Positions 46,376 through 56,062 of a DNA stretch of 64,000 nt are shown here, piece by piece. Within the stretch, counting starts at the first letter, position 1. Every line of letters begins with the position of its first letter. The stretch covers positions 124,001 through 188,000 of the forward strand of contig OX637802.1 of the NCBI GenBank assembly GCA_951802425.1, written 5' to 3'. A program made the position numbers and the translations under genes. The stretch is from Clavaria fumosa (taxonomy: Eukaryota; Basidiomycota; Agaricomycetes; Agaricales; Clavariaceae). A model generated the notes under the pieces. It made no database searches. It had not been told where the DNA came from and was given only the letters and a program-made list of their open reading frames with translations.

Positions 46376-46596
46376 AGTGCAGACAGAGCACCCATGCAGA
46401 GTGGTAAACATGATTGAGCCAGACCACAGGGTCATTAGCCACAGTGATTGAGTCACATGGTGGCTCAGGTACAAAAACTTAAGAGGGTCCACCCTCTTTT
46501 TCTTATTTCTCCATCAACCATAACCATGGATGATCCGATGGGGAGACCCCATCTCCTCATGCTATCCCTGCTGCTGTCCCTGGCCTTGCACCAGGA

Positions 46597-49136
46597 AACT
46601 CATTGCTGATGAGCATCATCAGAATGGCTGGGTTGTCCCAGCCGTTATTGTCACAAGGGGAGGAGGCCCTCCCCTGGGTCCAAGACCACATAATTCATGC
46701 GATCACTCACAGATCCTGGTGCCCTCAGTGCATCAGGTTCCATTGTCACATCTTCGAGTTGCTGTTGCACTTGGATGAAGTGTTTCAGCAAACACTTAAG
46801 GAAGTGCAGGAAAGTGCTAAGCACAAACTTGGGCTGGGGCTCGAGGTGATGCAGTGCAAGCTGGAAGACTTGTGCAAGGATAATGAGAAGGGCAGTGCCC
46901 TTTGTGTTCATCAGCAAAAGCTTGAAAAAGCTTATGATAATTTGGACAAGGTCGAAGAAGACCTTAGAGGGGCACAGGAGAAGATTCTCTCCTTGACAGA
47001 AAAGTTGGCAAGCACCAATGAGGAACTTGCTGCACTGTGAACCACAGCAAAGGGAAAGGGACCTGAAAGGGACCCCTTGGAGTGGGACCCAAAATGGGCC
47101 CGCACCACTGTCTTGTATGTGGACATAGCACTGCCTACAGGGGACATTGACGTCCCCATGAGTTTTGAAGAGGGATATCCCCCTCTTCCACCTGCTGGTG
47201 TCAGTCAGCAGAATCCTGATGCCTCACTGAGGCATAAATGAACTTTCTCAGAGATGGTTCTCACACCTCTGACAAGGGGTTATCCCTTTAATGCCCCTCA
47301 ACCAGACAGAGCTCCAGATGGCTACCCTTGGCCATCTGGGGTGTCCATGAAACCTGGCACATGGGTTGTCAAGTTGAAGACAGTTGAGGAGGTGATTGCC
47401 CTCAACCAATAGGTGCATCATGGAGTGCCTGATGGCAGTTATGATATGACTGCCATGATGAAGATGCGATGGGCTGTCAAGGAGGCCCAGAAGAACGCCA
47501 CAGCAGCTAAGCCACCTATGCCAGTTGAGGACTGGCTGGTGAGGAACTGGAGAGTTCCTGCCAGGGTCAAGAAATCAGCAGACCAGGTAGCCTGCCATCT
47601 GCAAGGGCAGATGTTGTGAGAGAGTGGAGGGATGGGCAACCCATCCCTGAGGACAGGACCCTCAGAAGTCACAGGAGGGGGAGTACCCTCCTATCCATTG
47701 TACCAGACATTGCTGCTGGCAATGATGAGAGTAGTCGTGCCTCCCATGAGGGAGTTTATAGATGTTGGGGAGCTGTTGCTCCCCCAAGAGTTGTGGCTCT
47801 CCTTTGTAGGAGAGAAGGGGGAAATTCCCCCTATGAATCCAAAAGGTGACAGAGGCACAGTGTCAGACCTGCACTGCTATGTTGAGGAAATAAGGATGGG
47901 CAGAGTGGCCATCCTTGGCATTGATAAAGATGGGGACTCACCCCTGTCTTTTGCATGCAAGGTGGCCATCTGGCACACCATAATGGCATGCGTGCCATCC
48001 CAGGCCCAGATGCAATGCCTGTTCCTGGCCATGGCCATGGCCCTCTTTGTCTCAAAGGGGGCATATGCGCAGGCCATCAAAGGGAGAGTCCTCCCTGTGT
48101 GATGGTCCAGACTCTGGACCACAAAAGTAACACTGACAGTTGCACAGATGATCAAGGAATTTGCTGATGCCAGAGTGTCTGTTGAAGAAGCTCTGAGATG
48201 AATTTGTACTCATGTACCCACACAAGTACATGTGAAAGGGGAATGCCCCCTTGGATGATGACATCCAGCTAGTGCTGGCTGAATGGGAGAAGCCTCCCAT
48301 ACCCCCCCAAATGTATGCACTGCTAGAGTGCATAGGGCACAGCACACATCTGTGCTGCCTCTGGGTGGGGGAGATGACAGGGGACAAATGGAGGGGCAAC
48401 CTGCCCCTGGAAGACAGTGGAAGTACATCCACTGTCCGAAACCCCCCAGGGGCTGCCTATTGGAGGTTTAACAATATCCCAAACAGAGGGTGCAGGGCCC
48501 TCTCAAAACAAAAAAAGAAAGCAGCTAAGTCATCAGCCACTAAGGCTGCGAAGAGGCCTGTTGTGTCATTGCCCAACTGGAGTGATGATGAGGGCAGGCC
48601 ACCATGCGACTATGAGCAGGGCTTGGACTAGGCATCCAAGCCTTTTTTAAAAAAATTGCCTACCCCACAGGACGAGACAGTGGCACTTGGGGCACCCCCA
48701 CCAGGGTGTGCCACTTGTGACACACTGTCCAACTGGGGGCAGGTCACGCAGACCACCAGGCTGGACCCATCAGCACCAGGCAAAGGCCCCAGGAGGGGAT
48801 TGTGCCTGGTGACATGGTGACAACTCTGCCCAAGGGGATGCGCCCCTTTAATATTATTTTACGATCCTGCTTGTCATCCTGCACTGCCTGTGCATCATCT
48901 CTGGTTAGGGGCCTCTCCAGTGTGGGAGGGTGTAAGGCCCCAGGCCTTCTATATTTCCTATTACATAATCTACATGCCATATTTAGTTCAATATAGCCGC
49001 TTGGCTATGCTTACATCAGCAGCCCCTGGAGGGCCACTCATCTATATATACGATGTCACAACTGTACAGAGAGGGCAGATCCCTCTATATAGAACTACCT
49101 ACTCAATATACCATTGAGTCCAGTTCTTTTGAGGGA
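46597..49136 (+). mobile_element. Repeat D copy 2 (uninterrupted, CpG-decayed)
   Basis: Aligns with 20931-22362 plus 30782-31844. Many positions that are CG in copy 1 are TG or CA here (for example CTGACGGC becomes CTGATGGC, and CAGCAGGCAC becomes CAATAGGTGC). Homology left of 46597 is not visible, though 46375-46596 may also belong to it. It ends TTCTTTTGAGGGAT. Confidence 0.75.
46603..48631 (+). pseudogene. Repeat D ORF, copy 2
   Basis: Blocks in order: 46603-47040 (CPQCIRFHCHIFELLLHLDE, then coiled coil LEKAYDNLDKVEEDLRGAQE); 47413-47619 (DGSYDMTAMMKMRWAVKEAQ); 47632-48102 (RMGRVAILGIDKDGDSPLSF); 48251-48631 (LDDDIQLVLAEWEKPPIPPQ, KAAKRPVVSLPNWSDDEG). Interrupted by TAG where copy 1 has CAG and by frameshifts. 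No known domain. Amino-acid conservation between the copies suggests past selection on a protein. Confidence 0.6.
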
Positions 49137-50109
49137 TGACCCTGGCTCAGGTGGTGTTGTCATTCATGATTTTTGACTGGCAGGGTGTGTCCTGGTGGTC
49201 AGTATGGGGGGGTTGTGTTCATGTAGTCCTGCTGCTCCCTGCATCTTCGGTCTGGTGACTGCTGGCATTGGTTAACATTCGGTTTTTGGCTTTATTTTGC
49301 TGTTCTCTGCTCTGCTCTAGTATGGGTAGGTGGTTTGGAAGTGTAGATATGGTAGTTAAGTGGCTCTTGTAAGGACTATGGTACTAGGTGACTGGGTATT
49401 CTTGATTTTGTTGTTGGGTTTTTATGGGTTGCCTAGAAAGGAAGTTGCTCCCTTCACTCCCTTGTTCAATGCCATTGTCACACTCTGAGTCAATCATTGC
49501 AACTGCCCTCATTGCCATCATGGTTGGTCATATTGAGGCCATGGTCCCAGCTCCTGCCAGCACCTCAGCAGGCCAGTTGAATGTGGCTGACCCTGCATCT
49601 GTGAACAATGGGCCAGCATCTCCAATGGAATTGGTGATCTCACCTCTGCCATTGGGAAATGATGCAGTGTCTATCACCCTAGCTGTGTCCTGGGCAGAGT
49701 CACAACTGTGGTATCACTGCTTACCTCAATTTGTGCTTCACAAATAGTGTCCCAGTGCAAGACTGCCTGCCAGCTTCTGAGTCCCTCTGCCAATTTGGCA
49801 CCTCGCTTGCAGGCCAGTACTCAGGGTCAGTGGCATGCAACATCCTGGCTGGTGTGAGAGCCTAGCACATCTTCTCCAATGTCCCTTGGAAGGGGGGTGT
49901 GCATCTCCAGCAAGCCCTGCATGGTGGTGAAAACCTGCAGCCTGTGACCTCAATCATGCCCATGTGAGGGCCAGTGTCTTGTGACAACTTATGCCCACTG
50001 GACCCATCCTGATTACTGTGCATGTCCCTGAATGGAGTATAAGCAGAGTCACAATACCTGCCTTCACTACCATTATCACCCTGCTGAAGATCAGCCTTGA
50101 CATGAGATC
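49137..50109. other. CpG-poor decayed sequence, no gene
   Basis: The ORF at 49424-49747 and its shadows have no recognisable domain. The base composition (TG/CA-rich, nearly no CG) suggests an old methylation-decayed repeat. Confidence 0.4.
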
Positions 50110-50250
50110 CCAGAACCAACTGAGGCCACTCTGAGTGTGTCTGGACCTCTGGACCATGACGAAGAGTGAGCCTTTGGTCACTGATGATGATGATAAACTA
50201 AATGACCTTCTGACACCTCAAGCTGATCATGAACTAACTCTGGTGCATCT
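50110..50250 (+). pseudogene. Gag N-terminus fragment of the element 4 family
   Basis: CCAGAACCAACTGAGG... through ...CATGAACTAACTCTGG aligns with element 4 gag at about 54946-55085. Most differences are CG to TG/CA, for example GTGTCTGGACCTCTGGACC versus GTGTCCGGACCTCCGGACC. It directly abuts the F3 LTR. Confidence 0.75.
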
Positions 50251-50251
50251 C

Positions 50252-50542
50252 TATCAGACTGGGTCTCACAAAACTTAAAGGTAAGGTCATGACAACAATA
50301 CTAAGATGAGGGGAAAAGAGTACAAAAAAGGAAAAGTAAAAGTATATATACTGATTGCTTCGGCACTTGCTGGCATTCCCATGCTTGGACCCTTGGATCA
50401 TGTGACATGCCAAGGCACAGGTCAGGTGACTTTGGGGATTATGTAATCTGACCCTCAGCCACAGGTCATGTGACCTTCCAACAAGCCTCCCCAGTTTCTC
50501 TACAACTCCTCTTTGGGATGGCTTAGGTAAGTGATCCTAACA
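50252..50542 (-). repeat. F3 3' LTR (291 bp)
   Basis: Same 290-bp unit as the F and F' LTRs. It is preceded on the minus strand by a TTAAGAGGGGGGTGA polypurine tract. C/T-decayed. Confidence 0.75.
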
Positions 50543-50741
50543 TCACCCCCCTCTTAAGGCTGGGTGTCCTGACCAGCTAGCTTGGCATTGTCAGGGTGGG
50601 AGAGGAAGAAGTCCCAGAGAAGCAATGTTACATTAGTGAGGTTCAGGGCTCCCAAGTGTTTTCCTCCACTGGGTATCCCAACCACTTCACCAAGTACTTA
50701 ACCCATGCCCCACCTTCTTGACATCAAGGATCACCTCCACA

Positions 50742-51030
50742 TAGGGTGTGACATGGGTACAGGTACAGGTAGGGTACGGGTAGGTATTCTGCTACCCGTG
50801 CGCTTTAAAAAAAGCCCTAGAACATCCAAAACAGACAGGAATTGGTTGAGATATGCTTATAACAATCTGAAACCACTGTTTCAAGCATACATCACTCAAT
50901 TCTTGTCCATTTTCAATGTTCTAGGGCTCATTTTGATGGGTAAACCCGCCGGGTACAGGTACGGGTACATTCCGGGTGCGGGTATGGGACAGCATTGAGA
51001 TACCCGCAGGTTTACCCATGTCACACCCTA
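50742..51030. mobile_element. hAT-like MITE 1, 289 bp, 8-bp target duplication
   Basis: Terminal inverted repeats TAGGGTGTGACATGGGTA at both ends, flanked by CCTCCACA at 50734-50741 and 51031-51038. No ORF. Rich in GGTACGGGTA/TACCCG words. The 8-bp duplication fits hAT. It sits inside the chromodomain-coding end of F3. Confidence 0.9.
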
Positions 51031-51199
51031 CCTCCACATCATACTCCAGGTGGTCATTGTCAATTGTAGGGGGTGGAGGGGGAGGCAGGTTCTGAGAAGG
51101 GAAGGAAGGGGGATGGTATGGAATCAACAGCAACTTGTTGAAGACCTGATGGATGTGCCACACCCAGGGGAGTCTGAGCCAATACCCTGCTGGTCCCAC

Positions 51200-51960
51200 C
51201 TTCTCCTCAATTGTGAAGGGTCCTGCTCACTGATGGTCAAGCTTCTTGGAGGGCCAGTCCATTTTCAGGTTCCAGGTATCCAGCCAAACCAGGTCTTCTG
51301 TAGAGTACTCATGGCTCAGACACTTTCCAATATCATAGGTCCTCTTCATTGCTGCCACTGCTTTCTCCATTGCTTCCTTGGCTGCTCTTTGGGACTCTGT
51401 GAGCTTAGCCATCCACTCATCTGCAGCAGGGTTTACCTCCAAGGGTAGGCAGAGTCCCCCATTCCATGGGTGCTGGCCATATTCAAGCCAGCACTTTCCA
51501 TCCTCCATAAGTCTCTGGCATTGGGGAGACACCATAGATCCACTCCACCAACCTCCTACTCAGGTTCAATTCCAGCCAATGGACTAGGATTCCTGAGTCC
51601 TTCTCTTCACTCATCTCTGCCTGTCAGAACAGCATCTCAAATTTCCCAAAGAACTCTGGTGCCATCATGCCTGTTTCAACCCTGCAACATCTACAAGGGC
51701 AGTCACACAGTCATTTGGGTTATCAAATGCCTGCTTCATCTCATCCACAAATTCTGCCCAGGTTCTGGCCTCACCATTACCCAGGATCTCTTCCACCTTC
51801 ATATTTGCTCATTCTACAGCAAATCCTTCTCCAGCAATTTTGCTCAGAGCAAAGAGGACCTTCACCAGGTCTGTAGTATAGGTAGTCAGGTTTGCCATAA
51901 ACAGGAGGTGAAGGGATTAGAGGAAAATACAAAAGTTCCTTTTCACCCATTGAAGGGGGC
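51200..51960 (-). pseudogene. F3 gag fused to integrase tail
   Basis: Minus strand. A decayed gag (AVAPFNG near 51955; GVSPMPETYG-like near 51530) joins at about 51500 to the integrase post-core region (LEYGQHPWNGG, VNPAADEWMAKL, MKRTYDIGKC, DLVWLDTWNLKMDWPSKKLD). Numerous stops in the gag half. Evidence of one large internal deletion. Confidence 0.7.
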
Positions 51961-51988
51961 AACAGCTAGGTCAGCATCAATCTATGGC

Positions 51989-52443
51989 TAGTGAATTGCA
52001 TGGGTATTGGTACCTGCACGGGTTTTCTTCACGGGTATGGGTAGGTGCGGGTACGGGTAATGGATTCTGGACCCTTCCAAAACCCATACCCTTCATAGGG
52101 GTACATGGGTAGCCAGTCAGCGTGGATCCTATTGTCGCATGTCCAGATTTGGCTGTCAGCTCAGTCAACTTGGGCATTGATTTGCATTGGTATGTGGAGT
52201 AAGTTAGGTCTAGTGAAGGACAATGATGTTATGGGTGTCACAGTACTGGCTGAAGTTGAAGGAGATGAGGAGGAGATGGCAGATGGGTGGGACACCATTG
52301 TATTTGTGCATAGCATAGTCAGAAGTACAGACCCATACCTGTACCCGGCAGTTTAGTGGACCCATACCCATGGGTAAGGGTACTGTCAGGTGCGGGTACG
52401 GGTACAGTCAAATTTACCTGTGGGTTACCCATGCCATTCACTA
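51989..52443. mobile_element. hAT-like MITE 2, 455 bp, 8-bp target duplication
   Basis: The left end TAGTGAATTGCATGGGTA and the reverse-complemented right end TAGTGAATGGCATGGGTA differ at one position. Flanked by TCTATGGC at 51981-51988 and 52444-52451. Shares the CATGGGTA subterminal motif and GGTACGGGTAC repeats with MITE 1. Inserted in the leader of F3; removing it restores the sequence seen in F. Confidence 0.9.
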
Positions 52444-52728
52444 TCTATGGCACTGTAAAATAAAGTTCCAGGCCTTGAGTGAGTGGTGGGTGGTGTTGCT
52501 GGGCACTTGGTATCACTCAGAGAGGGTCACAGTCATCCTCCAGGTTGGGTCATGTGTATCTACACACAGTAAAAATTTCATGTGGTTCTGTTACACACCA
52601 CAGGCAAGGAAAAGGAGAAGAGGATGATAGGGGCTGAGCTGTGACAATGTGTCACAGTTTGAAATTAAGGGTCTAGGCTAGCTGGGTTAGGACACAGGGC
52701 TAGGGCAGATGGGCAGATCTTAGTATTA

Positions 52729-53019
52729 TATCAGACTGGGTCTCACACAACTTAAGGGTAAGGTCATGATGACAATACTAAGATAAGGGGAAAAGAGTAC
52801 AAAAAAGGAAAAGGTGAAGTACTTATAGTGAATGCTTCAGCACTTGCTGGTGTTCTCATGCTTGGACCCTTGGATCATGTGACATGCCAAGGTGCAGGTC
52901 AGGTGACTTTGGGGATTAAGTAATCTGACTCTCAGCCACAGGTCATGTGGCCTTCCAACAAGCCTCCCCAGTTTCTCCACAACTCCTCTTTGGGATGGCT
53001 TAGGTAAGCCATCCTAACA
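52729..53019 (-). repeat. F3 5' LTR (291 bp)
   Basis: Begins TGTTAGGATGGC on the minus strand at 53019 and ends before ATAATACTAAGATC. Same unit as 37958-38247. Confidence 0.75.
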
Positions 53020-53110
53020 CCAGCAGCTAACAACAATGATGATGCACCAGCAGCTAACAACAATGATGATGCACCAGCAGCTAACAACAATGATGGCACA
53101 CCAGCACCTC
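53020..53110. repeat. 27-bp tandem repeat, about 3 units
   Basis: CAGCAGCTAACAACAATGAT(GATGCAC) repeated three times, the third slightly changed. Followed (53110-53310) by sequence loosely similar to the element 3 LTR (ACCAGTATTACCCATGGTCA, AATTCATATATGCAGC-like). Confidence 0.85.
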
Positions 53111-53317
53111 CAATACTATGTATGATATGCCATGGCACAATCCCTTCATCTGGCACATTATGCCACATGAATACATTAGTCTTATTCACATTACCAGTAT
53201 TACCCATGGTCACAAGCATCACCATGTGACCCACCTCATGACATGACAACATCAACATTCATATATGCAGCTATCAGTCAGCTGCATATGTTCTTCTAAT
53301 AACTACTTCACAGCTAC

Positions 53318-54044
53318 TGTCATGCCTGTGCCAACCGGAGTATTCTCCAGCCTTCTCCAGCCTTCTCTGGCAGTCTCCGGACCCCTGATCACAACTCTGG
53401 GCTCTCGGACTTATGTCCAGAGCACCGGACTTTACTTGCGCGACGTAGCACAGGATCAGGAAGTGTGCCTGAAGGGCCACCAACTGATGTCCGCACTAGT
53501 TGCTGTTGCCTTGGGCAACCAGGAACTGGTCCTGCCCTGGACCCATCACCTGGACAATTTGATGGACTCCCAGAAACATCTGTACAATCATAGTTAGTAG
53601 TTTAATGTTTGTCCCGATCAGATTCCGTCTCCATCTCGTAGTCCCATTGTTAAGTTTATTTCCTGACTCCTGGACATTACTCCGTAGCTATGAACAGATT
53701 CCGTAGTCATACCAGAGTTATCTCCGTTGCTAGCATCGCCCCGGACTTTTGTATAAGTACTCATAGATTACAGCCTTGTCTAGCCAGTCTGAATATCAAC
53801 CCCGCCTACTCGCAGTCTACTCCGCATTGCCTGAAACCTGTCTCCCGCCTTCTCCCAAAATCCGAGACACTGATCCGCAGAGGGCATTGTTTCAATACAT
53901 TCGCCAAGTCTTGTCCGAACCCAAGTCCAACTCTGTCCAAACTCTGGTTTGCTCCGCTGCACCCGGACCTTGTTATTCTCACCCGGACTTTATTGTTCCT
54001 GCCCAGACTTTACTCCGCCCGACCCCCGCGACATAGATGTAACA
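53318..54044. mobile_element. Solo LTR, 727 bp, 5-bp target duplication
   Basis: Starts TGTCATGCCTGTGCC and ends ATAGATGTAACA, flanked by GCTAC at 53313-53317 and 54045-54049. No internal ORF of note. Its CCGGACTT/CTCCG-rich composition and size resemble the LTRs of element 4, so a related family is likely. A single LTR indicates LTR-LTR recombination of an earlier element. Confidence 0.8.
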
Positions 54045-54126
54045 GCTACTATATTTCAAATTTTGCTGGAAGACCCCAGGAACCCTAAATGAAATTTTGT
54101 GGTGAAAAAAAAGTTTTGAGGAAAAG

Positions 54127-54846
54127 TGTTACGACCCCATCCGCTTGCATAAGCACTATCCCCGCCCCGGACTCCGAGCTCCGTACCAACTCCGATCCGC
54201 TCCGCCGTAACTCCGTACGCCCCGCTCCGCATCTTCATCGGACTTTACTCCGCCGACCTTCGGACCATTCGGACTTCGTTATAGAACCTTCTCCCTCCAT
54301 CCCCTCATTCTGTTTACTATTGAGAGGATACCCTTGACCCATGGGAGTCGCTTTTGTTGTTGTTTCTTTGTTCCATGAAAATTGTACAGGCACATGTGGT
54401 GAAACTCTCCTAGTAATTTGATATGTACATTGTTTCACATTACTCCTATACTCTGTCCTTGCAGTATAAGTTTCCACCTGTATCTCCCTGCTCCTCAGTT
54501 CAAATATTAACGTCTCTTGATCCTAAAAACATCTCTGAGCTTTCGTCCTCATCGTCCTCAACGTTCTCCACGTCATCCGACCAACTCCGACCAACTCCGG
54601 CGGACTCTGATCAATTTCGGAGTTTTGACTTGTGTTCTGATCCTCCCTTAGGTATTGTTCTTGTTTGATAAATAGGGACACGTATATACGCGGTGGCACA
54701 ACACATACGTTGAGGCCGCAGTCCCATAAGTCTCTCTTCCTCTTGTTTACTTCTCCATTTCTCCGATATCGGACTCCGACCGGACTCCGATAGAATATCT
54801 CCGCTCCGCTAACCCCTTCGCCGCTAACCTTGTTAGGACCTTGACA
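54127..54846 (+). repeat. Element 4 5' LTR (720 bp)
   Basis: TGTTACGACCCCATCCGCTT...GTTAGGACCTTGACA. Pairs with 61609-62338 with few differences. Confidence 0.93.
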
Positions 54847-54886
54847 GTATATTCGAACTTCAAACCTCGTATATACAAACTTAACA

Positions 54887-56062
54887 ATGCCTACTACACA
54901 TTCCGGTGCTCGACCTCCACCTCCTGTTGCCGACGACGTCGACATTCCAGAACCGGCCGACAATACTCCGACTCCAAGTGTGTCCGGACCTCCGGACCAC
55001 GACGAAGAGTCAGATCCCTCAGTCACTGACGACGACCACAAGCTAAATGAACCTCCGACACCTCGAGCAGAGCGCGAACCAACTCCGGCACGCCTTCTTC
55101 AGCAAATTATCAATGCCAACAAGCGCCCGGATACGGTAAAACCACGCGACCCTGACACATTCGATGGCTCAGATGCTAAGAAGTTGAAAAGCTTCTTGGT
55201 CCAATGCCAGTTAAACTTCCTTGATCGCCCAAGAGCGTTCAAGTCCGATTCTCATAAGGTACGCTATGTCCTTTCCTTTCTCCGAGGCTTCGCCTTGGAA
55301 TGGTTCGAACCAATGATCCTGGATGGTGAAGACCATCTGGTTCTTTCGAACTATAAGATGTTCGTTACTCAACTTACAGAGAACTTTGGTCCTTACGACG
55401 CGATCCGCGAGGCGGAGTTCGAACTCGAACACCTCCGGATGCGCGAGGACCAGAAGTTGACGAAATATACCATTTCGTTCAACAGATTCGCGTCCATTGT
55501 CCATTGGGACGAGTACGCGTTGCAGCGGCAGTTCTACAAAGGACTTGCTAGCCGCATCAAGGACGAACTGGCCCGCGTTAACCGCGCGGACACGCTCCGC
55601 GGACTCTGCGAGCAAGCCAGTGCGATCGATGGCCGTTATTGGGCTCGTCAGCAGGAGATCTCTCAGGACTCCGTTAAAGCTCCGACGCCTAACAACACCA
55701 TAAAAAAGGAGACTTCGGATATTCCCAAGTCCCCGAGCACTTCCGGCGCTAATACCAAGTCCGAGAAACCCTCGGATAAGCGTCCGGTGAACTCCGGTTC
55801 GACTTCTGGGAACTCCGTTCCAAAGGTCGCTGAGGGCTCCGCTAACTCCGGTAGCTCCAGCGACACAAAGAAGGCCCATCTGGGTCAGGATGGAAAACTG
55901 ACTCCAGAGGAACGCCAACGGCGTTTCGATAATAATCTGTGCCTCTTCTGTGGAATAGCGGGCCACAAAGCCAACGAGTGTCGTAAGCGGACCTCGCGGG
56001 CCAGTGCCAGCGCTGCACGAATCACCTCCGAGGGAGATGACTCCGTGCCAAAAAAGGATTGA
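54887..56062 (+). CDS. gag: Element 4 gag
   Basis: 391 codons from ATG 54887, 40 nt after the LTR. Pro/Asp-rich N-terminus (about 1-80), Retrotrans_gag capsid core (DPDTFDGSDAKKLKSFLVQC, YVLSFLRGFALEWFEP, LEHLRMREDQKLTKYTISFN), Ser/Lys-rich linker, C-terminal CCHC knuckle LCLFCGIAGHKANEC. Intact. It would assemble the particle and package RNA. It ends at TGA 56060-56062, 4 nt after a slippery heptamer that leads into pol. Confidence 0.92.
   Translation: MPTTHSGARPPPPVADDVDIPEPADNTPTPSVSGPPDHDEESDPSVTDDDHKLNEPPTPRAEREPTPARLLQQIINANKRPDTVKPRDPDTFDGSDAKKLKSFLVQCQLNFLDRPRAFKSDSHKVRYVLSFLRGFALEWFEPMILDGEDHLVLSNYKMFVTQLTENFGPYDAIREAEFELEHLRMREDQKLTKYTISFNRFASIVHWDEYALQRQFYKGLASRIKDELARVNRADTLRGLCEQASAIDGRYWARQQEISQDSVKAPTPNNTIKKETSDIPKSPSTSGANTKSEKPSDKRPVNSGSTSGNSVPKVAEGSANSGSSSDTKKAHLGQDGKLTPEERQRRFDNNLCLFCGIAGHKANECRKRTSRASASAARITSEGDDSVPKKD
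56050..56056 (+). promoter_or_regulatory. Predicted -1 ribosomal frameshift site (A AAA AAG)
   Basis: The heptamer AAAAAAG is in the correct X XXY YYZ phase with the gag codons (cca aaa aag gat tga). A -1 slip gives GGA TTG AGC..., which is exactly the open pol frame. The classical slippery sequence and frame relation make this the probable gag-pol switch. Any downstream stimulatory structure was not evaluated. Confidence 0.8.

Larger units (their letters stand above)
50252..53019 (-). mobile_element. Element F3: internally deleted Ty3 element with both LTRs
   Basis: Minus strand, 5' LTR 53019-52729, leader, gag remnant (about 51960-51500), integrase tail (51500-51200), chromodomain end, PPT, 3' LTR 50542-50252. 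Gag runs straight into the integrase C-terminus at about 51500, so zinc knuckle, protease, RT, RNase H and integrase core are deleted. Two MITEs lie inside. No matching target duplication was seen at its outer ends. Confidence 0.8.

Noticed and set aside
55211..55966. 251-codon minus ORF opposite element 4 gag
   Set aside because: Shadow frame of an intact gag. No recognisable motif.
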